From positions 136,009,420 to 136,073,419 of the forward strand of contig CM043964.1 in NCBI GenBank assembly GCA_014529385.2: 64,000 nt of DNA, given 5' to 3'. Source of the stretch: Adiantum capillus-veneris. Its lineage: Eukaryota; Streptophyta; Polypodiopsida; Polypodiales; Pteridaceae. The translations under genes and the position numbers were made by a program. The notes below the pieces were generated by a model. The model had not been told where the DNA came from, did not search any database, and worked only from the letters and a program-made list of their open reading frames with translations. Position 1 is the first letter of the stretch. Every line of letters begins with the position of its first letter. This document shows, piece by piece, positions 38,927 through 51,077 of this stretch.

Positions 38927-40955
38927 CACACACACACACACAAAGAAATGTGTGCAAAGAAAAGAAATGCATGGAATTTTTTTTTATTTGTTGATCATGT
39001 TTTATTTTTTGCTAATTTGTGTGCTAAGTAATTTTGTTTTGTTATTTGAGTTTTGTTTTGTAAATTATATTTTGTTTAGGGAACTTTGTAACTAAGGTTC
39101 TGTTAATCATGCTTTCTTAATTAGAATTCTTGTTAAATCTAGTTAATTTAATTGATTACGATAATCAATTTGATTTATGTTTCACAAAATAGTTAATTTA
39201 GGGGTAATCTAAGATTTGATTAGGATTAAGGGTTAGTTAAGGAGTTGTAAGAGGTGTAAGATAAAGAGATGGTGACAAGATTGCACACAAAGAACATATT
39301 AAACAAGGAGATAGATGAATCACATAACTATTGGCCTAATTTAGCTTCCAAGTGCACGACACACTCAACATCTTGGCCATTTGATATTAGTCCAGTGCCA
39401 AAATTTAGAGGTCCCTATTTTTACATAGAATTGCATGGCCAACCATAGGAGATGACTCTCACTTATTGAAAACTATCTTTAGCCTATATAGCAATGAACC
39501 AATACACATAGCTTTAATGAGCAAACATAAAATATTAATGAACGTTAAATGACTACAGCTTATTGATTGAACTAAAGTAATCAACTCTTCAACCTTCCTC
39601 TCTACTTCCAAATTTCTAGCCTACACAAACATCAAACTCATAGTTAACCACTAAACTATCGAAAGAACAATAGAGTAATTGACCATTACAAATCCCAAGT
39701 ATCCCCTTCACATGCTCAACCACACGCAACATGGAAGTTGCATAGGGTGGACAATAGCACCTTCTCTTTTATCATGTTGTAGTTATGTGTTGGTCTATTT
39801 GAAGCCAAACCATTTGGAAGCTGGTGGATCTGAGAATGGCAAGAATGTATGAGTTGGGTATTGAACCTTTTTTATGGCTTTTACTGTCCCATTGGTGTGG
39901 TTTGAAGAAATTCATTTCCGTATGTGCCATGTTGATGGATTGTGTAAGCATCCAAGTTTTCCCCTGCAATACTAAATGCTTTATTTTCTATGTATTCATC
40001 TACTCCATTATTCATGGTTTATACTAATGTTGGTGTTGACTACCCACCCTCTGCACAATAATTACATGTTTGTGATACATCGTATGCTCTCCATGTGGGA
40101 GATTATATGATCTTCTATATAAGAGTCTTGTTATGGAGTTAAGGTTTCAGATTTCAAGGAGTAACAATATAGCATAAACACCAAAGAATCCTTTCAAATT
40201 ACAAAAGACATTAGAAACTATTTAATGAAAAGGTGGTATAATTTCCATTCATAGTATAGAATAGACTTTATACATAAGTACAAGAGAAACAAGAGCTTGA
40301 ATACATATAAATATGCCATCATCAAGCCAAGGAACTTTGAAAACCATAGTTGAGAAGGTAACCCTCACCTGCACCCATGGAAACAACACAAATTTCAATT
40401 AGCGTTGGCACCGTATGTAGGTGATGCATGGGTATCCCACATGTTATAGTTGTCACCCAACTAAAATGCCTTCAAAGATAAATAATAAGAAATGTGAAGC
40501 TACACATATATTCAAAGATGGTTTCATTTATGGGGGGGGGAAACATTTGCAACCCCTTTAGCTTTGCAATTTATGAGGCAATTTAGCCTTGAAATTTGCC
40601 ACATATACCTATTTCTTGACTTTACAGAGTTTTGCATTAATTGCCGTTATTTTTCAAGGTCAGTGAATGTGCTCATACGTGCATCAATCTATACTTTGGA
40701 GTCACCTGTAACATAAAAAGATGTTAGTAAAGTAAGTCCTACACCTCCCTAGACGGAGTCAAAACCATATGTAAGGTAGTAAGTAGGAGTGAAAATCCCC
40801 TAAAAACATACAACATAGAAAAGGGATATTCCATAGTTCCACATTTGCTCCAAAAGCTAGGAATGTGAGTCGCCATGGCCCATAACTTTGATGCAATAAG
40901 CAGCCATTTATAGCCTCATGAGCAGCCCATTTACAACCGTATCTACCATAATCCA
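33260..40955. other. Long gene-poor region with microsatellites
   Basis: No gene was supported over about 7.7 kb. Seen: a short inverted repeat TAAGTATTGAC (33381-33391) with its complement at 33411-33421; (AG)n near 34797-34816; (GT)n about 34959-35020; (AG)n 35223-35276; (CA)n about 35604-35622 and 38518-38552; compound (CT)n(CA)n about 38857-38942. A 132-codon frame at 34115-34513 and others resemble no family. 35650-38400 is AT-rich and featureless. Confidence 0.6.
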
Positions 40956-41530
40956 CAACCTTACATAACCATTATTTTAACCATATTTGGCCACAATAAT
41001 TCATAACCATGTTCACAAACAACCATTAATAACCATACTCGGCCACATTGAGCAATTTTCAAAGGATCTATATACATAACACTAAAGCGGTGTAGACCGT
41101 ATCTGAGCAAGAATGGTAAGCTCGATACCAAACCCAGAAGCAAACATCAGTAGAATAACCAATGTGGCCACAATCAAACATAACCCAATACACAACCAAC
41201 CATTCTTGGCTAAGTGAGCAAATTTGCCAAAGCTCTATATCCACAACACTAAAACGGCATAGACCATATCCTAGCGGTAATGGTAAGCTCGATAACAAAC
41301 TTAGAGGACATCATCAGTATCATACCATCCATGGCATCCTTAATAGGGAATACCATGCCATATGTTTACCCCCCACAAATGGGTCAACCCTATCATATAG
41401 GGTCATTCACCCTATCAATTTTGCCCAAGATCCATATACACAACAGCATGTACCATATTTGAACAAGAGTGGTAAGCATGATAACAAATCAAGAGGTACA
41501 TCAATCGTAGTATAACCTCCACGGTAGCGT
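40956..41530. repeat. Diverged tandem repeat, units about 170-190 bp
   Basis: The segment ATGGTAAGCTCGATA(C/A)CAAA with a preceding TAGACC(G/A)TATC recurs at about 41091-41131, 41260-41301 and (as GTGGTAAGCATGATAACAAA) 41449-41490, giving spacings near 169 and 189. Flanking words (CCAAAGCTCTATAT or GATCTATATACA, then ACACTAAA) also repeat. No coding function is seen. Confidence 0.6.
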
Positions 41531-42255
41531 TATAAAAAATAACAGGCCGCTTGCCTTACACCCCAGAAGTAGGGTAACCCCACTCTGTAGGGTTATTCAC
41601 CAGAATTTTAAGAAGAACTTCTATCATTACCCCCTTTTCTTTTTATAACGACTTTCAATGTCACAAAAAGAAGATACAACCTTTCAATGTTTCTTGACAT
41701 GCCTATGACAGACCGTATATATGCATTGACAGATATCCCTAAACTCGAAAGGAAATTATAAACAAAAGCCGCAGACACCAAAAGGGTGCTCATACACATG
41801 CTTTTAAAAACAATTCCTAACACGCAAGGTGAGTAAAAAAGACCAGTGTCGTAAGTATAAAACGGTTCAGCAGAAGTTGCCTTTTATGTACCTCTATCAG
41901 TATATGCATTACCATACCAACAAGTGAATCACAACCCATCAAACAGTTCGGACAGCAGTCCATTTCAAAGCGATAAATCACTTGAGATTGAGTCGGACTA
42001 GCCAGCTCCACAATAGCCTACTCATCCTTGCCCGTTGCCATAGATCTGACACTTAACACTACCCCTTTGTAGGTAAAACTCTCACAATCCTAATGTACGG
42101 ACAACTACTCACAAGTACTCACACACACCACCAATGCTAAGTGAGCATGTAAAGCTCACCTTTTTATAAGGTTTGGAGCAGGTGGCCACCTTCGTTCACA
42201 ACCGTATGGCGGGCCCGTCTTCAAGAGGGGGATGGTGCAGCAGAACGGCCATGTA

Positions 42256-42293
<38 letters not shown>

Positions 42294-42631
42294 TTAGAGC
42301 GCTAAATCATAGACCCGCCAGGAGGGAGCCAACTTGTTATTAAGCAGTAGAAGACAGCATTTATAGAGCCGGGTAACCCACCCATAACCCTTTTAACAAC
42401 AAAGGGTTAGGTACCATTAAAGGAACCACCTTTAAAAAATTTACCTAGTGAATTCAAGCCGGTTATTCATCAAAGGTATCCCAGGCCAACAGTCCCACCA
42501 AAATATACCAAGGAAATAGCAACATGCTATAACAAGCCATGTGTGTGTGTGTGTGTTCACGCGTGCGTGCGTGTGTGTGTGTATGTGTGTGTGTGTGAAA
42601 GAGAGAGAGATGTGTGTGTGTGTGTGTGTGT

Positions 42632-42725
<94 letters not shown>

Positions 42726-43030
42726 GTGAGAGAGAGAGAGAGAGATAACACACACACACACACATCTAGAAGTATGAGTAATTTTGGATTATCTCATATC
42801 TTTAACCTCTCTATACCTATTTTATTTTCTACAAAGCTTCATAAAAGGGTGGGATAATGCCTTAGCAGAATTGGGATACACCATGAGACTCCCGTCACCT
42901 CTTGTGATCATCTAGCGGATGCTCTTGTGCATTTGAGAAGTTAAATTCCATAAGGCTATTATTGAGCATGATTTGGAATAAGTATTAAAAGATGAGGGCT
43001 CAAAGTTTCTAACATTCACCCAATTTTTCC
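41531..43030. other. Intergenic with stacked compound microsatellites
   Basis: (AG)n at about 42257-42291. At 42540-42764 a mosaic of (GT)n, (AG)n, (GT)n, (CT)n, (CA)n, (AG)n and (CA)n is roughly mirror/inverted-symmetric and could fold on itself. All open frames here are repeat translations. An 18-bp tandem repeat (CTTGTGGTTTGATCATGC, 2.5 copies) follows at 43031-43076. Confidence 0.65.
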
Positions 43031-43163
43031 CTTGTGGTTTGATCATGCCTTGTGGTTTGATCATGCCTTGTGGTTGTTGATGCAAAAAAAATTCCCTATT
43101 TTTTCATGCACGAACATTGAAGAAATCTATGTTTCTTTTTCAATGCTGAATTTCAATAAAGGG

Positions 43164-43390
43164 TTTTACTATATATGTAGTAGTGATATGTGTGAACACA
43201 CTCACGATCGTTGGGGCACTTTTTCTCTCACTAGGATGTTTTTTCCCCGGTGCACTATATATATGCCCATCACTCTAGGTCTAACTTATTTTTCTATTTG
43301 CACACTAAGCAATACACTCTCTCTTGTGTGCCTTGAGCTTCTTCATCTTCTCAAAGATGTGTGTGCATCTTTGCAACCCTAATTCCAACA
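43164..43390 (+). repeat. Ty1-copia 5' LTR (copy 1)
   Basis: About 227 bp ending just before a tRNA primer-binding site. It aligns throughout with the LTR at 60598-60810: shared GTGTGAA, TATATATGCCCATCACTCTA, TTGCACACTAAG, TGTGTGCCTTGAGCTTC and GCAACCCTAATTCCAA. The start is placed at TG by comparison of the two copies and could be off by a few bases. Confidence 0.75.
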
Positions 43391-43392
43391 AT

Positions 43393-43404
43393 TGGTATCA
43401 GAGC
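43393..43404 (+). other. Primer-binding site, initiator-Met tRNA
   Basis: TGGTATCAGAGC is complementary to the 3' end of plant initiator methionine tRNA, the standard primer of plant LTR retrotransposons. It lies two bases after the LTR end. Confidence 0.85.
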
Positions 43405-43734
43405 AAGTTTCGTCCTCGTGAGCAGTATCACCAGCAACCCCTCCTCACTTTCTACAATTGGGTGAGTTTTGTTGAGGATCAGCAGCTTAAAATTTTGATT
43501 TGGATTCATTTCGGCCTTCATTTCCACTACAAGTAGTAAGTACTATGCAAGCAATTTTGTCATTTTCTATAAAATAACTATTAGTGTAAGTTTTTGCATA
43601 ACATGTTTCTTATAGTCCTCTTTGGGTTGTGCTATATAGCACATGTTAGTCGTACTTTGTTTTTCGTCTTTTTGGGGATATTTTCACATCGGTGTAGTCA
43701 CTCACCTTGGTTGAAAACAACACAAATGTTTTTA

Positions 43735-43985
43735 AGATGTTTACTGATGAGGAAAAATTGGATGATGATAATTACCCAATGTGGGCTTACATGACAATAC
43801 ATGTTCTTGTGTCAAAGGGCATCTAAAATGTTGTGCAGGACATTGATGGTGATAATTACCCAATGTAGGCTTACATGAAGACACATGTTCTTGTGTTAAA
43901 GGGCATCTAAAATGTTGTGCATGACATTGATGTACGTTTGCCTTCTGTGTCACAAGATGTGGATGATATGGCCACTCTCTAACAT
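43735..43985 (+). pseudogene. copia gag N-terminal remnant with 84-bp internal duplication
   Basis: KLDDDNYPMWAYMTIHVLVS is the conserved start of copia gag (YPxW motif), here with an adjoining segment repeated exactly one unit later: GATAATTACCC occurs at 43767 and 43851, period 84 (28 codons, in frame). Several in-frame stops follow (for example GGGCATCTAA). No downstream pol of this copy is seen before the 44.3-45.9 kb elements. Confidence 0.7.
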
Positions 43986-44339
43986 AGTTATGATTGTTGT
44001 AACAATCATTTGTCTCATGGTTTGTCCATTTTTGTTCAATTGAGCACCATCTTAGTTGTTGTGGCACATTTACATCTAGCAATTGTGGTTAAGTGTATCT
44101 AACAACAACGTTGTTGTCATTAGGAAGTGATGGTTATTGTAACAACATTGGTTGCAGTCTCTTAGCCCCCAACACAACATTGTTTTGTACCATGGGATAT
44201 ATGGGTTGCGACGGTTGGTTCATTGGTGGAGGATTATCACTCTCTCAACAGATTGTGATTGGGATAACACCCATTAGTTTCATGATTGGTCCACTTTTGT
44301 TCAACGGCACACCACTTTGATTTGAGGGACATTTGACAC
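43986..44339. other. Spacer, nothing firm
   Basis: Sequence between the copia gag remnant and the gypsy gag remnant. Short AACAACATTG-type words repeat; no coding match. Confidence 0.35.
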
Positions 44340-45070
44340 TATGGGTTTTGGATGTATGTAACACTAAGTGGTAGGATGATCGCCTCCACAAATGTCACAC
44401 TTCCTCATTTGAGGTTGTAAAAAAATTTGGACTTGTCTGAAGGCTTGGTTTATCCTTCTAACTATCTCTTCAACTAGTTGTTTGACATTGGCTGGTGTGG
44501 GTTGTGTTGATTTTTTGAGCTATAGTTTCACTAGCATTGAAACTTGTTTAGTGGTTGAGGGATCAATGTCTTCTGATATCTCATCATAAGCTTTGCATTT
44601 GTCAACAAGATATAAGGCTTCTTTTGTTACTCCCTCTAGATATGCATAACCCTTCAAGTGAAGATCTTTTTTATGTGTTTTGTTTCTTAGATGTTCGATG
44701 AATAGCACTACTAGTCTGTTTTGTTGTAGAATATCTCTAAGCGGACATCTCTCAAGATATTGTTTGAATCTCAATGAGCTTCCTTCACCTTCTCGTTATC
44801 CTTTTGTTTGAAAGCATATATCTATGAAACAACGTTACACTTAATCCCTTGTTTTGAGAATTCTTTTGCAAATTTTATCAACAAGTTTTCTATAGTAGCA
44901 AAGGCATCTCAATTCAATGGTTGGAACCAAGTCAAAACTATCCCTTTCAAGGTCAACCCAAATCCTTCGTATTGAGTATGGAAATCATGCACTTGCCTTG
45001 CTCTCTCATTGAAGCGTCATTTTGACATGGAAAAGGTGTCTATGCGTCAAAATTCATTGCAAGAAATTAC
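44340..45070 (-). pseudogene. Ty3-gypsy-type gag remnant (Retrotrans_gag plus zinc knuckle)
   Basis: Gag packages element RNA in virus-like particles. Reading minus from about 45000: HTQYEGFGLTLKGIVLTWFQ has the F..L.G.A..WF signature of the retrotransposon gag domain, followed by IENLLIKFAKEF. Block 44774-44520 (MRFKQYLERCPLRDILQQNR, HLKGYAYLEGVTKEALYLVD) is the second half, and CDICGGDHPTT-stop-C near 44399-44360 is a degraded CCHC zinc knuckle. Several stops and at least one frame change separate these blocks. No protease or reverse transcriptase follows on this strand. Confidence 0.65.
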
Positions 45071-45099
45071 ATAATGGTCTACTCAACGATGCACAGCTC

Positions 45100-45880
45100 G
45101 CTCTTGCTGAAGCGATTTACTTTTTAGGAAGTGCTATGATGATGGTGGACAATGAGCATGGAAGAAAATAGGTGAGTTTGGATCAGGGTTTTCACCGCCC
45201 ACATACCATGCTCTAGAGAAATGCTATGTTCAAGTAAAAGAGCGTGTGCAAAGGGTAATTCTTAGCAATATAGAGCTTTCTGGATGTACCATAGTCAGCA
45301 ACGGTTGGTCTAATGTACAAAGAAAACCACTAAGTAATTTAATGATTGTTTCACCTAGAGGCGAAACATTTGTTCATGTTGTGGATTCACATGGTTCAAT
45401 TAAGTATGGGGTTTATATTGTTGATGTAATTTCCTTTGTGATAGAGGAAGTGGGTGTTAAACATGTAGTCCAAATTGTGATGGACAATGCAAAGAATTGC
45501 AAGAATGTCGACAGAATCTTGAAGCGATGGTACCCGCATGTTTTTCCTTCCAGGTGTAATACACATGGTTTGAATCTTGTATTAAAATATTGGTATAAAA
45601 GTGACAATACCAGATGGTTTGCCTCTGTTGTCGATAATGCACACCATCTTGAAAAACTATGGATGCAATGGTGGCCGTCCAAAGGAGTTTGGAGTGTCTT
45701 GAAAAATTAGAGCAATTGGTGGAAAAGCATTGGTGCGCTCCATTCTCTTGTCAACAAATCTTACACAACATTTCCATGGAGTCTTCAACAATCAACAGTC
45801 TTGTAGTTGGTGATTGTGCAAAAGCTCTTTCAAGAAATCCTATCATAAGGCTTGGATCTCTAGGTATAGAAACATGAATC
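45100..45880 (+). pseudogene. hAT-family transposase fragment (DUF659 region)
   Basis: The 45246-45710 frame reads SGCTIVSNGWSNVQRKPLSN, then LMIVSPRGETFVHVVDS and VVQIVMDNAKNCK, the hallmark DUF659 block of plant hAT-related transposases (DGW, SPRGE, DNAxNC motifs; here SNGWS replaces the usual SDGWS, losing an Asp). NTHGLNLVLKYW follows, corresponding to the usual CxxHxLNL. Upstream bases 45110-45245 hold weaker matches with stops. The C-terminal hAT dimerisation domain is absent. A truncated, inactive copy. Confidence 0.8.
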
Positions 45881-47984
45881 TCAAAAGTTCAAAGAAGGAG
45901 GAAAGAAAGTAAAACTGTATTTTTCATATTTGGGTTTTAGTGAAGGTGCTCACATTTGTATTGGTTTTGCAATCTAAAAACTAAGTTTTAATGTCTTCTT
46001 TGCAAACCATATTTGATTTTCCACCACACTAATATTGTTGATTGGGGCTTCTAGTTCTTTGCTCCCTAAAATGGATTTTATATGCTAGCATGTACAACTT
46101 CCTCTCTCACAAACAAAATGTTGTGTTCTTTGTAAATCCCTTTGATTGCAAATGTACCAGTGCGTACTCTTTGGTGCATTCCTTGGAAAACAATACGTCA
46201 AAAGTGATATCTGCTTGCTTATTTGGTGACCAAATGGCAAAGAAAATTTCTTGTTAATGCCTTATTTATTTTCACATGTTTGGGGTCATCCGTTTTCCAT
46301 TTGACATAAAGGTTGACACAACAATGTGCATAGCCAGTGAAATAGTTGAAGAGCTTGACCTAGCAGATCAGGATGTGACAGATGTCTGACTCCGAGTCCT
46401 TCCTATACGGGAGAAATCCCATGCACCACTTCCATGTGGCGGTCCTTGAAAGTCCGTCACCTCCCCTCTGATCATGAAACCACATCTCAGTTCTCTTCAT
46501 ACAAGCGGCCTCTTACTCTCTTTGCCAGCTTGTGGCTTCCAGAACTAACTCTTGGCCACCCATCCCCGTCTTTAGACGGCTTATATTGGCACTCTTTCTC
46601 TCTCTTTGCTCACGGCTTTCCTCAGTAGCGTCCCAAATTGCAGCCAGTGCCACCTCTTTGGCTTTTTCACCCTTAGCTACAGTGAAGCCTATTCCCTCTC
46701 TCACTACTCGTGCATAGCGACCATCCCCTCTGCTGGTCTTTGGCGGCTTCCAACTAGTAGCATCAATTAGCGGCCCTCGGCCTTAGCTTAGTGCGCTCCT
46801 CCTTGTTGCACTTGGCTAGACCCTCAATATGGTAGCCACCGTTTTCCCTTGCAGTTCTTGTAGATACTCCCTTCAACTACATTCAACAACACACCCAAAC
46901 ACCTAATCTCTACAGCACTCTTGTTTTAGTGCCGGCTCCTCGCCTTTACGGCCTAGCGGCTCTACACGACCCAAGAGGGCCCCCCTCCTTGCTTTTTCTG
47001 TCTTGCTCCCACACAGCCCTTCAGCGACCTTTCTCAGCACTCCTTGGGAGCCTTCAATTGGCGGCCTTCCTCTTGCTCACGGTGGAGCTCCCCTTCCAGC
47101 GCTCACAGAACCCCTTTTTTACGAGTTGCAGGAGGCCTCGAGCTCCCCTTCCCAGAATCCACTCTCCTCTCTGTGCTTACTGGTGAGCCTTTGGCTGCTT
47201 TGTATCCTTCTCTACCTCCTCGCGCTGCATCCTGCCTCTTCTTGGCGGTGACCTCCCTGCGTGCCCGGGTGCCCCCTTTTTTGGTTCCCAGGCCACCTCC
47301 ACGTGCAGGCCCATTCTCATCATTATTGCAGTCGGCCTTGATTTTTTAATCCTTAACTGCCTCAAAAAGAATCAATCAAGGGTGGTTTCCCACTGAGACC
47401 ATACAACTACCATTGACCCGATGCTTGCGTTCCTCGTCGAAGCCACGTTGAGCTTGGATCTCACTATCCGTGACCCTTGACTTGACAAGCCCATCGTGTT
47501 TGTTTTATTGGCTCTACCCCAAGCAGTGCACAATGCTTATGAAGCCTGGTGATGTAACCTCATTCATCACGATCTGAGGACGCTCGACCCTCAGTCACCT
47601 CTGCAAGAAGATCGGGCATAAACAATGGATATGAACATCGAGGTAGACATCTCCCATAGAAGCCTTCTATAGAGACTGAAGACCCTTGCCAAGCTTAAAG
47701 TGCTTCCATTCTTTGCAAACTTGGTCAAACAACGAGCTGTAGACCATAGCTAGGAGCATACACCAAAAGTTGGCATTGCCTAGCACTTTACAAGCAACCG
47801 TAGCACACTCAAAAGTGGAAAAAGCGAGCACACCATATATACATGAGCCGGCAAACTTCAAACCAAAAAGCTCCTATTAACGTGACCACCACCTTAAAGG
47901 TGTGGCTTGCTCTATGTAATGTTGCTTATGTAGTGTGTACAAGGAGGTTGTGCCAGCCAAGGAGTGTTTTGTATGCTGACCACA

Positions 47985-48030
<46 letters not shown>
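45881..48030. other. Intergenic; C-rich segment without recognisable gene
   Basis: 46400-47340 is markedly C-rich (many CTCC/CTTC words) and opens several overlapping plus-strand frames, none resembling a known protein; composition alone explains them. (GT)n begins at about 47989. Confidence 0.4.
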
Positions 48031-48033
<3 letters not shown>

Positions 48034-48035
48034 AC

Positions 48036-48253
48036 ATGTTTTTCTTTTTTTGCATTACCCATTGCATTGAACTTATTGCAATGGTGTAAAGAGAGAGCAT
48101 AGGGAAATAGCATGCATTAGCCCCTTGGAATTGACATGATACACACCATCAAAAGATTACTTGGATACCAAAACATGGCCTCTTTATCACAAATGTGGCG
48201 ATCACCCATGCCAAGCAAGGTGCTCATATTGAAGCAATCACTGGAACACTTTT

Positions 48254-48344
<91 letters not shown>

Positions 48345-48495
48345 ATAGCAAATAACAAATTATGAGAGTTTAAATATCTAGGAGAGAAAGAATAGCAAAT
48401 AATAAATTATAAACATTAGTTTAAATCTCTTTGAGAGAGAGAATAGAAATAACAAATTATGAGCATTAGTTTAAATCCCTTTGAAACAGAGAATA

Positions 48496-48572
<77 letters not shown>

Positions 48573-48896
48573 CCCAAAAGTGTTGCAGTGATTGCTTCGA
48601 TATGAGCACCTTGCTTGGCATGGGCGATCACCACATTTGTGATAAAGAGGCCATGTTTTGGTATCCAAGTAATCTTTTGATGGCGTATATCATGCCAATG
48701 CCAAGGGGCTAATGCATGCTATTTCCCTATGCTCTCTCTTTACACCATTGCAATAAGTTCAATGCAATGGGTAATGCAAAAAAAGAGAAACAATAGCAAA
48801 TAATAAATTGTGAACATTAGTTTAAATCTCTTTGAGAGAGAGAATAGAAATAACAAATTATGAGCATTAGTTTAAATCCCTTTGAGAGAGAGAATA

Positions 48897-48965
<69 letters not shown>

Positions 48966-49180
48966 CAAAAGTGTTGCAGTGATTGCTTCGATATGAGCAC
49001 CTTGCTTGGCATGGGCGATCATCACATTTGTGATAAAGAAGGCCATGTTTTGGTATCCAAGTAATCTTTTGACGGTGTGTATCATGTCAATGCCAAGGGG
49101 CTAATGCATGCTATTTCCCTATGCTCTCTCTTTACACCATTGTAATAAGTTCAATGCAATGGGTAATGCAAAAAATAAAA
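48036..49180. repeat. Triplicated segment, one copy inverted, around compound microsatellites
   Basis: About 250 bases of unique sequence (from GCATTACCCATTGC to CACTTTTGG) plus an adjoining (GT)n(GA)n tract occur at 48036-48338. The reverse complement occurs at 48502-48790 and again at 48902-49180. The two right-hand copies belong to a direct duplication with period 401 (AACATTAGTTTAAATC at 48412 and 48813). The first and second copies form a long inverted repeat with a spacer of about 160 bp. Confidence 0.85.
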
Positions 49181-50558
49181 AGATGTCTCCGTGTTTTTAT
49201 AAGAACCACTATGAAACTTGTCAACTATGTTGTTTAATAGTAAAGAAAGAAGATGTGCAAGAAAAAAGGTTATTTTTAAAGGGTTGCATGTTCTTACTAT
49301 ATTGTCAATATCTATGAATAGCATATTGTTTTATATGATTCATATCTCAATGGTAGAGTTTAGCGTTTTACTCTTTTTTAGTCATGCAATAAGTCACAAC
49401 CTATGATCCTTCGTGAAACATCTAGATCCCATATTCCCACCAGCTTATCGGATTCACGCACGTTATTGTAATGCCAAGAATATTCTAAACCTTCCTCACA
49501 CTATGTACATCTTGATCTCAATATAGTAGCTTTGATAAGCAACAAACACAAACTTTATCAGCTTGCCACCATTTCTCCTTTGTGAATTTGTCTTTGCCAG
49601 CATCCATTTGATAAATTGTACTCAATCCTTATGGCTATATGGACATGCACATCCACAATTTGCTACAATTTAGTCCATTTTGATTATAAATTAAACTACT
49701 GCAAACCTACTTTGCCATATGTTTTCCCTCAAGTTATGCGTGCATCAAAATGCATTGGCTTCACTATTGGCTTGAATATGTCACCATGCCTCACATGGAC
49801 CCCTTACATATTGTCATAACTGATAGCGACATCCTTCTTATTCTTGCACATATTGACATAGTGCCATATGAGGTATCTTCTTGGTTAGCTCCCTACCTTA
49901 CCTAATCCCCTATCCCTTTTACTCAATTCCCTTTTATACATACACGAGCTTACTATTATCTTTGAGTTATCTTCCCCTTTCTTGAGATAGTACCTACGTG
50001 TAGGCACCAAACTTGGTTTTTCTCTTAAATATTGAGCTCATAGTCCTTAGTTTATAAACAATTCCAAGTTCTTCAAAAGACACGTACCTCATATCCCAAC
50101 AGAGTCTAAACTCGCTCTTCATAACATGAGTTTTTTCTTTCAGGGCTTTCTATACCAATAGGCCCTGATCTTTCTATCGTGATAACACATAGACACTTGC
50201 CTATCTTGCTTCCACTTCTAAGCAGGTGTCTATTTGCTTGATAAGCTAACATAACTGGTTTCATTTTTCCTTGCAAACTAAATAGTTCCCACAATATTTC
50301 TATATTTCAAAACCTTGAGCTTATGTATTCCAATGGAAGATATGTTCTGAGTGTGTAGGAAGGACCTCCTCCGCTCCTAACGTCCATCTTGTAGCTGAGC
50401 AAGGTGCAAGAAGAGCAGCCATTGATGTCACCACTTGTGTGGCAGGGAGATAAGAAATGAAAGGCCGAAAAGCATAGTTGCAAGGCCATCTCGGCGCATG
50501 CAGAGGAAAAGCGCTGAAAGAAAACTAACACAGTTGCCATGGGGGTTGAACGCGAGTG

Positions 50559-50591
<33 letters not shown>

Positions 50592-50993
50592 GCACATGCA
50601 AGAGTTGTGGCCACCGAGTTGGGACCAGGAGCCCTAGACTTGTGGCACTGTAGTTCTAACTTCTCTTGCAAGCAAATTTGCCAACCTCATGCTCTCTAAT
50701 GAGTAGTGGCATGGGAATAGCAGAGACAACCGTCTCAATTATCGATGCTTGTGAGGTTCTACATTCCTAAAAAGAGTGGTGCTTCACCCATGCGCGTGAG
50801 AGAGAGAGAGAGAGAGAGAGCATTTTTGCATTTTTTGATTTGTGGAAGGCTTCAATGCTCGAGGATTTCTCAAGCTCAATAAATAAGTAGTATAGATAGC
50901 AAAGCATTAAAATTTGAGGGTTGGAGTTTTTTAATGGCCTTCAAAAGAAAAAGTAGAGTAACTCTTCAAGTGACACATGGATGCCTATAGGGC

Positions 50994-51077
<84 letters not shown>

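Noticed and set aside
46434-47365. Cluster of plus-strand open frames including an 85- and a 101-codon frame
   Set aside because: C-rich composition lowers stop frequency in all frames; no domain, no splice logic and no family resemblance.
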